A stretch of 64,000 bases of DNA from Pinus tabuliformis (taxonomy: Eukaryota > Streptophyta > Pinopsida > Pinales > Pinaceae): positions 709,207,584-709,271,583 of the forward strand of contig CM062810.1 of assembly GCA_031772625.1 (NCBI GenBank), written 5' to 3'. A model generated the notes under the pieces. The model was not told the origin of the DNA. It made no database searches and saw only the letters and a program-made list of their open reading frames with translations. A program made the position numbers and the translations under genes. Below, piece by piece: positions 24,381-32,929 of this stretch (position 1 is its first letter; every line of letters begins with the position of its first letter).

Positions 24381-25303
24381 TACTTGGTAGGATGGTGTAA
24401 AGTAGACCGCCAAATGTTCATCATAGGTGACCAAGAGCTTGAAATAGAAATTGTCGACATCTATTCCATCACAGATTTTTCCAGGAGAGGACAATTAGTT
24501 CAGTTGTATGGTTCTCGTATCGGAGGAGAGAGTACAAACATGTTGATAGCTAGACATTTCCCAGGTTCCCGCAAGACAAAGAGTGGGAATATTGATATCA
24601 AAACTATCACAAACCTTCCACTGAGAATATTTCTACTTTCTATAGTTCAAGTAGCTGGAGCCCAAGCTCTGCACGAAGTGAGCAAGTCTCACTTGCAGTA
24701 TGCAGTAGATTGTCTTAGTCCTACAATGTTCAAATGGTGCGAAGGGTTACTGGTTAACATGAAGGACCAACTCACGAAATGCAAGACAGGGAGACTTAGG
24801 AAGTTTGGGTACGGAGCGATCTTGGTGACCTTCTTCCTAAAGCATGTCCCATTGTTCAGGTATCAGTGGATAGAGGTGGAAGATCCTGAACCCAGGGATC
24901 CATGTCTACTGAGGTGGGGTGTCAGTGGTCAACATATGTCCTTCCCACCAGCATTCTTTGGATGGCTACAACAACAAATCATTATGGTAGATGATTTAGC
25001 CTATGTCGATACATATTTCCGGGGAGATCTCGATCTTCCACTGCCACCTAGAGCATAGTGGACTGAATCAGGTAAAGAACTATTTTTGAAGTTTTTTCAA
25101 ATTTTTTGATGTTTTTTTATTATGTTAAATGAGATTGAAACTTATGATACTTTGCAGATGTTGGACCAGAGAGACCTCTAGGAATTTCTCCAATAGCTAA
25201 GAGGGTGGCACGACATATTGAGGATGCACCCTATGAGGAGGGGGGCGATCTTGTAGTAGAGGTGAAACACAACTTGGACACCTTGACGAGAGGCATTCTA
25301 TAG
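24381..25303 (+). pseudogene. Retroelement-type ORF, probably spliced, function unknown
   Basis: An open block of about 225 codons (24381-25058) has no ATG at its start; the first ATG is the one beginning MFIIGDQELE. The sequence includes SRRGQLVQLYGSRIGGEST, NLPLRIFLLSIVQVAGAQAL, LQYAVDCLSPTMFKWCEGLL and LRKFGYGAILVTFFLKHVPL. The wording recalls repetitive plant ORFs with a plant-mobile-domain-like fold; that is recollection, not a search. It ends in TAG at 25056-25058, but 12 bases later a GGTAAAGAAC donor and, at 25157, a TTTGCAG acceptor bracket an 87-base AT-rich interval. The sequence then stays open (DVGPERPLGISPIAKRVARH...) to 25303. A two-exon structure with a premature stop in exon 1 is the simplest reading. 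A terminal exon of an uncharacterised transposable element is more likely than a host gene. Confidence 0.5.
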
Positions 25304-25574
25304 TATACAACTATTGATGAGGTGCCACTTCGGTATTAGAGGCATACCGTGGGAGTGTCAGCCAAATTACATCGGCTATTAGGCTAAGTTATTAGGGTTG
25401 TCTCATGCTATAATGAGCACCATGTTGGCAGATAACCGTGTCTCTAGTTTTATTTTCTGCACTTATGTAGGCTCAAGAAGCCATGTGTCTCAGAACACAA
25501 GTTTTGATTTTGGATGTAATAAACATTTTGAAAACCCTATATATATTCATGTTTTACCCTATGGACTTGATGTT
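25304..25574. other. Spacer between + strand ORF and G2 3' end
   Basis: No gene is seen. The sequence is AT-rich, with an AATAAA-like TGTAATAAAC near 25520 that could serve as a poly(A) signal for the preceding + strand ORF. The 65-codon open frame at 25398-25595 has no recognisable motif. Confidence 0.3.
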
Positions 25575-25995
25575 CCTATTATGCCATGGTTTTAATTTTT
25601 ACATATGTTGCAAATGTCGATCTAAAAGTTACATAGTTAACTAATCCATTTGTTAATGATGTCTTGGAATGTGTTAATATGTGATGTAATCAAAATTTAT
25701 TTCCAAGAGACGAACAAGTAAATACATCCTCAAAATGTTAGGGTTTCCGATGGAATAATGCATGTTTAATTGTAGAAAAATGAGTTGTGAATCAAGTTTA
25801 ACAACTAATGCCCTAATACCAAGAGCAATAGCTTCTGACAATAGTTCGATGACCGCACTATATTTAGCTATGTTATTAGTTGTACAACCTAAACATATAC
25901 CCTGTAAACTCACTAACTCATCATTGGGAGCAAAGAGTGCCCATGCAGTGGAAGACTATGGTAAGCACCATCAACAAAACCGACATAAGGAATAG
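25575..25995 (-). pseudogene. G2 second RNase H (plant/archaeal-type) downstream of integrase
   Basis: Read on the - strand, this is an RNase H-fold domain distinct from the one that follows RT. Visible motifs are FVDGAYHS (first catalytic Asp region), then ICLGCTTNNIAKYSAVIELL (the usual N-N-x-A-E-Y-x-A with Glu replaced by Lys), IRALVVKLDSQLIFLQLN (Asp-Ser-Gln) and LEINFDYITY followed by HIPR. Tat-lineage gypsy elements of plants carry such an extra RNase H. Here it lies after the integrase C-terminus rather than between RNase H and integrase. Early stops and the Glu-to-Lys change make it inactive. It is in the same strand and order as the rest of G2, so I treat it as part of that element. 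Confidence 0.7.
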
Positions 25996-26130
25996 GGTTC
26001 ATCGACATCTACAAACCAAGTGGAACATGCAGTAAGAAGGGGAAAACATGTTTGCAAAAACAAAAACAATCACACCAAAAGGCTGCACACTAATGAAACC
26101 CACACTAATGTGCAAAGTATCCACGCAAAA

Positions 26131-26870
26131 TCAAGCATAATACTTTTTAAGATAGAGCCCATTGTAGGGTTCAGACAACTGATTTCCACCATAGTCAACT
26201 AACTCATATGCACCCTTTTGTAATACTCTTTTAACAATATATGGTTTGTGCCACATGGGTTCGAACTTTCCAACACCTAATTTGCCGTTAGCTTGATCAT
26301 ATAGTAAGACCAAGTCACCTTTTACGTATGTATGAGGGGTCACATTTTTATCATAATGAGATTTGAATCGTCTCTTTTCAGTCTAAGTTACCTATGCGGA
26401 AATTTAGTGAGTCTCCTCAAGACGTTCTAGGTAAAGCAATCGTTCTTCCTTGGGTGAAGTACTAGGAAGTAGCTCGACAACTAGTTTTAATGATGGGATT
26501 TCACATTTTATAGGTAGGGTGGATTCTATACCATAGAGAAATTGGAAAGGTGTAAATCCATTTGTCATTTTAGTGGCAGTTCGATAAACCCATAAGGCCG
26601 AAAAAAGCATGAGATGTCAGTTGTTTTTATGCATCCCAATGGTTCGTTGAAGCATAGTGACCAAAAATTTGTTGACAACTTCAACTTGGCCATTGGCTTG
26701 TGGGTAATAAGGAGTCAAGTTATCGTGACATAAGCCCAACTGAGCAGTGAGTTATGACATCATGTGATTTTGGAAATGGGAGCCATGGTTGGTGACTATG
26801 GCTTATTGTACATCAAACTTAGCTATAACATGTTTGAATAGAAATATAGTCACAATTTCACTGTCAACAT
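26131..26870 (-). pseudogene. G2 integrase, catalytic and C-terminal part
   Basis: This is the continuation of the G2 integrase after the foldback insertion. Motifs in order are IVTIFLFKHVIAKF, VTNHGSHFQNHMM (second catalytic Asp replaced by Asn, codon 26788-26790), TPYYPQANGQVEVVNKFL (catalytic Glu intact), LWVYRTATKMTNGFTPFQF and the C-terminal DNA-binding part (YVKGDLVLLYDQANGKLG to SEPYNGLYLKKYYA, ending at 26131). Stops interrupt the frame in several places. The enzyme would have joined element cDNA to the chromosome but is dead here. Confidence 0.85.
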
Positions 26871-27490
26871 CATTAGGGAAATTTTGAGGTCTAAAATGGG
26901 CCTCCTAAGGAAATTATAAAATAATAGTGGAAATAATAAAATAAGATTAGATTACATCATTACATTTTAGAGGGGAAAAAAGAAAAAACTATTTTTTCAA
27001 CTCATATTTTCAACTTATGTCCTATGGATTTACTCAAATTTCGAGTGGAAATACTCGTTGTATGCAAAATTTGATTCATCATCCAATGTGTACCCATGTT
27101 TCATACTTTCAATGGACCCTACTACACGAAAAATGAGAAATACATGAAAAACATGATTGCAATCACGTTTTTCTCATTTTTCGTGTAGCAAGGTCCATCG
27201 AAAGTATGCAACATGGGTAATCCTTGGATGAGGAATTAAATTTTGTATCCCACGAGTACTCCTGCTCGAAATTTAAGTAAAACATTTGGGAAATAAGTTG
27301 AAAATACGAGTTGAAAAAGTAGTTTTATTATTATTATTATTTTAATATTTTTACATTTTAACTCCAAAAATGGTGAATCATCCCCCATGGTTGAAATCAT
27401 CATCTTGAATCCTATTGGTTCTTATAAAGTTTATTTTGGTTGTACATTTTTGTTAGGAGGCCCATTTTAGGCCTCAAAATTCCCCTAATG
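26871..27490. mobile_element. Foldback (MITE-like) DNA element in G2 integrase
   Basis: The 620-bp insertion has long inverted arms. The left end begins CATTAGGGAAATTTTGAGGT and the right end is its reverse complement with few changes (CATTAGGGGAATTTTGAGGC). Both arms continue with CTAAAATGGGCCTCCTAA. Further in, homologous blocks (TTTTTCAACTC, TTCAACTTAT, AATTTCGAG, TACACGAAAAATGAGAAA) keep pairing up to a centre near 27150, where TACACGAAAAATGAGA faces TCTCATTTTTCGTGTA. It has no coding capacity. It cuts the integrase between the EAMPTYT and VDSEIV motifs. The target-site duplication is not clear to me, so the superfamily is left open. Confidence 0.8.
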
Positions 27491-27800
27491 TGTAGGTAGG
27501 CATTGCCTCGACCCATTTTGTGAAATAATCAACAACAACAATGATGTATCCATGCTCCTCGACCGAGTGAGGGTTATAAGTCATAAAATCAATACCCCAT
27601 TTGGAAAATGGTCCAACGGTGATAACGCGGTGTATGGGAGGGGGCGTGGTTCGTTATATCCAGTTGCAGATCTGGAAGGCATGCCATTTCTTGAGGATGC
27701 GATCTTTGAAAATAGAGGGCTAAAAATAACTGACACAAAGGATCTTTTGAGTAGTAGCATATCGTGACATGTGACTGCCACAGGCTCCATAGTGGAAATA
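27491..27800 (-). pseudogene. G2 integrase, N-terminal part
   Basis: On the - strand this carries the zinc-binding portion (around GACGSHMSRYATTQKIL, followed by YFQPSIFKD) and the beginning of the catalytic core: VGPFSKWGIDFMTYNPHS, with the first catalytic Asp in GIDF, then YIIVVVDYFTKWVEAMPTYT. The frame ends at the foldback element. Together with 26131-26870 it forms one interrupted integrase. Stops and frame changes occur in the zinc-binding region. Confidence 0.8.
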
Positions 27801-28263
27801 ATTTAAATATTTCTCGGCTTCTTCATGCATCAAACACTATTGAATGACTGAATCCACACCAAGGCAGTATAAGGTATCCCCAATAATGTTATAGGGTTGG
27901 GATTGGTGCCGAATTCGATGTCGTTCAGAGTGAGATAGCTCTGATCTAAAGTTCTGAGTTTGGAGATATATGATGATATATCCATACTATGGATTGTGGG
28001 TGCTAATAAGGAAGAGATATTCATGAGGAATCAAACTCATCAGATACAATAGTGGTGTTGGCAAAGGGAAGGTCACAAATCGATTAAGCAAAAACTAGTG
28101 ATTTCTTGGACTTAGCTTTGGTGAAGTCTAAGCCAAACTCTTGTAGGATGACAATACATGTGGATTATTTTCCCCTAGGTAACTGCCAAGACAGAATATA
28201 AGTCATGGGTTTACAATAAGATATCGCTATAGTTATGCATAGGAGGATGTAGTGGCGAAAATG
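27801..28263 (-). pseudogene. G2 linker between RNase H and integrase
   Basis: This decayed coding sequence lies between the two catalytic domains. A 64-codon block (27830-28024; SYISKLRTLDQSYLTLNDIE) and the segment around 28070-28190 keep codon-like composition, but I see no further motif. Several stops are present. Confidence 0.5.
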
Positions 28264-29410
28264 TTAGACAACATGAACTGCTGCCAATGCCAACTTTTCG
28301 AATTGGGCATATCGAGTCTCAGCATCAAAGAGATTATGAATCAAGTAGTAGATAACATGCTCATTTCCATCATCATTGTTTTGAACTAGCACCATGCCAA
28401 TGGTACTATTAGCGGTGACCAAGTATAGGAAATAATTGCGATGGTAATTAGGGGGACGCAACAAAGGTGCACTAATGAGTGAGGTATTTAAAGAATCAAA
28501 GGAATTCTAAGAAAGGTCATCCCAAATGAATGGGACCCCTTTCTTCAAAAGGAGAGTAAAACCCTTGGCAAGCTCAGCATAGTTTGGGACGAAGCGACGA
28601 AGAAATTTTTCCTTCCCTTGCAAACTCTAAAGTTGGTGTAAAGAAGACGGAGGTAGTAGATTGACAATGGCCTACACCTTAAGAGGACCGATTCAGATGC
28701 CTTCTTTGGACACTACGAATCCTAAGACATGACCAAATTCAACGCAAAAGACACACTTATGAGGATTTAACTAGATATTGTAGTGTTGACAGTGAAGAAA
28801 AATCGCTCATAGGTGAGCCAAATGGTCTTGACGTTTAGACGAATGTGTGGGTAAATCATCAAGATACGACTGAACGATATGTTGGATATCATGGAAAGCA
28901 TAAGACATGGCCCGTTGGAAGGTGGCACCAACATTTTTAAGGCCAAAAGGAATCTTTTTATAGGCAAAATTTACCCAAGGATAGATAAAGGCAGTTTTAT
29001 GTTGATCAATAGGAAGGATATTAATCTGGTTATATCCAGAAAATCTGTCCATAAAGGAAAAAATTTCACTCCCAGCACATTCATCAATAATTTGGTCGAT
29101 AAACGGAGTAGGGTAATTATCCTTAGGATAGGTTAGATTAATATCACGATAATCAACACATACATGTATGGTTCTGTTCTTTTTAGTTACTGGAATGGTA
29201 CACCCAATATGTGAGTGGTATGGGGTAAATAAAGCTAGCTTTGAGAAGCTTTTCAACTTCAGATTTAATGGAAGTTTCTTTCCTTGGGTGCATCGAATGA
29301 AGACGTTGTCGAACAGGTTTTGCATCCAGGTAAGTTGGGATCTCATGCACGACAATGTTTGGATCAATGCCAGGCATTTCTTCGTAAGTCTAGGTGAAGA
29401 CATCACAAAA
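28264..29410 (-). pseudogene. G2 reverse transcriptase and RNase H
   Basis: The RT begins in one frame with HEIPTYLDAKPVRQRLHSMH and RKETSIKSEVEKLLKASFIY. It shifts frame near 29225, then continues GCTIPVTKKNRTIHVCVDYR, YPTPFIDQIIDECAGSEIFS, FMDRFSGYNQINI, PFGLKNVGATFQRAM and the active site SYLDDLPTHS, which keeps both Asp residues. The connection domain is broken by stops. RNase H follows at 28264-28464 with FLYLVTANSTIGMVLVQNND, where the first acidic position is altered, and YYLIHNLFDAETRY. The motif wording matches the Tat-like plant gypsy elements that have a second RNase H. The polyprotein is inactive because of the frameshift and stops. Confidence 0.85.
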
Positions 29411-30184
29411 TTATTTGAATAGGGCCGTATAGATATTAATCTCATTGGGAGAACAAGAGGCCCCTATGTGAATGTTTTTGAATATCCGTGGTTTCACAGA
29501 GATGTCAATGGGCATGGTTTCCAAGATGTTTCCCAAATTTCCTTTAGACAACACCTCGTGAGCTAAGATAGGAGTATGAAAAGGAATAATCGTTGTATGG
29601 GAAACTAAAGTCTCTAGACATGTAGGAATCACACCAAGGTTGAGAAGAAAAGATGAACAATGATGAATATCATTCCAAGGGGTTTCTTCAAGAGACATGA
29701 CTTCAATGATGCTTTCATCAGTGGGGAAAGTCTCATTCAAAGGATCTTTAGAATCTGAAGAACCAAGCCAAGAAGTTTACGAATATGAGTCTAGGACCAT
29801 ACTCAATGAGTCATTGGTTACAGATGCAGCCCTAGAAGCCATAAAAACAACTTGGTAAGCTTGTTTGACAGGACTAAGTGGCATGGTGTCACCAAAATTA
29901 TCAATCTGATTAGGGCTAGGGATGATCCAAGGGTCATTACTATACGAGATCATGTTAATTAAGGAAACATTGGTGGGAGGAGGAAGGGAAAAAGTTCCCA
30001 TTAAGGTAGAGTCTTTGAAAAGACCCACTCTGATATTTTCATAAGGAATGTTGGTTTTCCCAACATAAGGTACATTACCATTTGAAGAGTCAGAGGAAAA
30101 GAAGGCTAATTGGTCTACTGTGACAATTTTCCCTTGGTGGGGAAAACGAAGCACACAGAAAAGAGAAGAGACCACACAAAGCAT
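29411..30184 (-). pseudogene. G2 protease-RT spacer
   Basis: Two open blocks (29411-29740 and 29777-30184) connect protease and RT. They include CVLRFPHQGKIVTVDQLAFF, which normally follows the protease, and a Ser/Pro-rich stretch (GTFSLPPPTNVSLINM). There are no catalytic motifs. This variable spacer occurs at the same place in related elements. Confidence 0.6.
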
Positions 30185-30931
30185 TGCATGAGTCCAACTT
30201 CAACCAAGTAAAAGGTTATAATTGAGATTTGTGTCAACAACCTCTACTTCCAAATTGACAATTTTTCCTTCCAACTGAATAGGTAAGGAGTTGAGAATAC
30301 CATACAGTCGAAAACCTCTACCATCGAAAGATTCCAAAGTATTCAGGGACTAGTTGAGAGGAGGGGAACCAATGGATTTCCAACATGATAATGACATAAT
30401 GCATGTTGAGGCCCCTTCATCAACAATAGTTCATTGAATGGTTTTTCCCATGACCACAACTTGTATGAGAAAAGAAAGTTGAGGTGGTAAGCGAGGGACA
30501 TGGTTTTCAAGATCAAAAGTGATCAAGCCAAAATCCTTGTGATCAATTCCTCCGATGGCGGATAGCAAAGCCTTCCATTGTGAAAGACACATTTGAAGAA
30601 CTTCCAAAGTTGACATCGTTGAGGGTGCTTGAGCCAAGTCTTCTACAATATTGTAGTGTTGGGAAGCTTGCGCATTTGGATTATAAGATGATTTCCGAAG
30701 AACACCTTTAGGGGGTGGTTGGATTATGGAATCAGTGCTAGGTTTCTCGATATGGAGAGGACTAGAATTGGGTGAAAAGAAGGAAGAGGGTATATCAGTG
30801 GCATCTTTCTCCACCACGAGTCTTTCAAGAGGTGGATAATCTTTTGATTTGGTGGCTACGAAAATAGGTTTCAAGCCACTCATAAATACTTGAGAGCTTC
30901 CAGAGGTCTGAGCATGGAGTTGGTCTACCAT
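30185..30931 (-). pseudogene. G2 aspartic protease region
   Basis: The 166-codon block at 30431-30931 leads into the protease on the - strand. The active site reads TIVDEGASTCIM (around 30404-30432), with Asp-Glu-Gly-Ala instead of the common Asp-Ser-Gly-Ala. Downstream are LEVEVVDTNLNYNLLLG and SWTHAM, corresponding to the second half of a retropepsin. A stop lies just before TIVDEG and another after NLLLG. The protease would release the element's proteins from the Gag-Pol precursor. I recall Asp-Glu-Gly-Ala-Ser as normal for this subfamily, so it may be a lineage trait and not a mutation. Confidence 0.65.
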
Positions 30932-31982
30932 TTGAATCTACCGATATTGGAAAGGTTCCTTCAGCAAAGTTGGCATACCTGTGGTGCCTTTCAGAAGATG
31001 ACTTACTTCAACACGCCAAGGGAAATACTTAGTGTAATGATCTTCATCACAAATAAGGCAAGGATATTTAGGCTTTCATTTTGATGAATCGCCAGCTGAC
31101 AGTTTTTGGGAATATTGTTTGGAAGTATCTTGCTTAGATTTTTGTTTACCCTTTTTCTTTCCTTTCAAGGATTTTTCTACTGCGGTAGAGTGGACAACAT
31201 TTACCTCTGAGGTTTTACTAGGATTCTTTGAGTTGTCTCCACTATTGGAGGTTACACCGACTTGAGTAGATTTAGGTTTCGTAGAATCAGTCGAGGTATT
31301 ACTAGACCGTTGGGCCACAAATCTAATGATACCATCAATGGGTGGTGTATCTCTAGGTGTGGAATATGCATGACTAGTCGAAGGTCATTGGGCACCAGGT
31401 AGGAGTTTATACAACATGCCAGATTGTGAGTAGACAAGATCCAAATAATGGGCACGGGCAATGGCTTGTTCCTCAATTACACAACCACCCATGGCTATGT
31501 CTTTAGTGATAGGAGGGATGAATGATTTGGTAAACCATTCAGTCAAAAGCTGATCCAGAATGTCAAATTTGATGAGACGACGTCTACGTCTCCATTCATG
31601 GATATGATCAAAGATATGAGTGAAAGTCTTATGTTGCAAATATGTTAAGAGATGGGTTTCAGTATCTTACCGGATAGGCAATTGGAAATGGGTGAGGAAA
31701 GCCATGGCTAAAGTATTGAAATCTTGGAAGGCACCTCGAGGGAGCTCGATGTACCATTTAGTGGCAGCACCCATTAAAGTGCACTGGAAAAGATGCAACC
31801 AAATTGATTCATCAACCCAAGTATTAGAGGAACACCAAAGGTGGTAAGTCATAACATGCACTTGAGGGTGTTCTCTAGATTTAACTTCGAACTTAGGACA
31901 ATTGATAGGTATTGAAGAGAGATTCCATACAGGCTGGTAGAGTATTTAATTAATGGAAAGACCTGTGAGCAATTTTGAAACC

Positions 31983-32017
31983 GACGTTTCGGACTAGCTA
32001 GGTGAGTCCATCATCAG
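31983..32017 (-). ncRNA. Hammerhead-ribozyme-like core, left arm
   Basis: On the - strand this reads CTGATGA, then a five-pair stem (GGACT with AGTCC) capped by nine bases, then GAAACGTCGG. This is the hammerhead order of conserved core, helix II, GAAA and a GTC cleavage triplet. Helix III would be minimal, so activity is uncertain. Confidence 0.5.
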
Positions 32018-32568
32018 GGTAATGAGATCTGCATTTTGAGAAGAGAGAGTCAAGAAAATGAGAACCTATTAATAGAAGGATGGATAGATAACCTAGGTTT
32101 GGAGAGGTCGGCTTGATTTTCATCAATTTATTAATAACTGGATTAAATAAATTTTAATTTTGTTTTAAAATTTTTATTTAAATTAATAAATTTAAGACTA
32201 TATTAAAAGTAATTTTTTTTTTTTTTTTATTTAACTAGATTAATTAGACCTAAATTAAAAATAAAATTAATTTAAACTAAATTAATTTAATTAATTTAAA
32301 TTAATTTTATTTTTAATTTAGGTCTAATTAATCTAGTTAAATAAATAAAAAATAATTTTTTTTTTTTTTTTTTTTACTTTTAATATAGTCTTAAATTTAT
32401 TAATTTAAATAAAAATTTTAAAACAAAATTAAAATTTATTTAATCCAGTTATTAATAAATTGATGAAAATCAAGCCGACCTCTCCAAACCTAGGTTATCT
32501 ATCCATCCTTCTATTAATAGGTTCTCATTTTCTTGACTCTCTCTTCTCAAAATGCAAATCTCATTACC

Positions 32569-32603
32569 CTGATGATGGACTCACCTAGCTAGTCCGAAAC
32601 GTC
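32569..32603 (+). ncRNA. Hammerhead-ribozyme-like core, right arm
   Basis: This is the same motif as in the left arm, now on the + strand: CTGATGA (32569-32575), helix II from GGACT to AGTCC, then GAAACGTC. The two copies are identical over the core, which suggests either recent formation of the palindrome or preservation by arm-arm gene conversion. Confidence 0.5.
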
Positions 32604-32854
32604 GGTTTCAAAATTGCTCACAGGTCTTTCCATTAATTAAATTGATAGGTATTTTAGTTGGAACTGGAGGCCAATATAGTGAGTGCAATATTGGGTCATT
32701 TGTGAACCGTGACACATCTGCCAATTCTAATATTGACAAGAATGGAAGTTGTGGGTTATATGGGGTGTAAGGTCTCTGGTATCTACCAAACTGAGTATTC
32801 CAACTTTGCTGAGTTTGGGTCTGCCTTCACTGTGGTGGGTTTTTTCCACAATGT

Positions 32855-32929
32855 GGTTGACCATAAGGAGGTTGACCATATGGAGGTTGACCATATGGAG
32901 GTTGACCATATGGAGGTTGACCATATTGA
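32855..32929 (-). repeat. Five 15-bp repeats encoding Tyr-Gly-Gln-Pro-Pro in G2 gag
   Basis: The + strand unit GGTTGACCATATGGA repeats five times without indels. On the coding (-) strand it gives (YGQPP)n, a low-complexity segment in the disordered part of gag. Unit length is a multiple of three, so the frame is kept. Confidence 0.85.

Larger units (their letters stand above)
31901..32653. mobile_element. Palindromic Penelope-like remnant with two hammerhead-like motifs
   Basis: A near-perfect inverted repeat (arms 31945 to about 32270 and about 32290 to 32641) starts TTTAATTAATGGAAAG on both outer ends. It is flanked by a 13-14-bp direct repeat, AATTGATAGGTATT (31900-31913 and 32640-32653), the expected target-site duplication. 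On the left, 31 extra bases separate the duplication from the arm. Each arm carries CTGATGA, a GGACT/AGTCC stem and GAAACGTC, pointing outward on opposite strands. The arms are AT-rich at the centre, and they differ mainly at a homopolymer that is T-rich on the same strand in both. Hammerhead motifs and inverted terminal repeats are known from Penelope-like retroelements, which exist in conifers (Dryad). No coding part remains, so the family assignment is inference. Confidence 0.65.

Noticed and set aside
31945-32641. Ordinary MITE with a TA or short target duplication
   Set aside because: The flanking duplication is 13-14 bp and is separated from one arm by 31 bases, and hammerhead-like motifs are present; a Penelope-like origin fits better.
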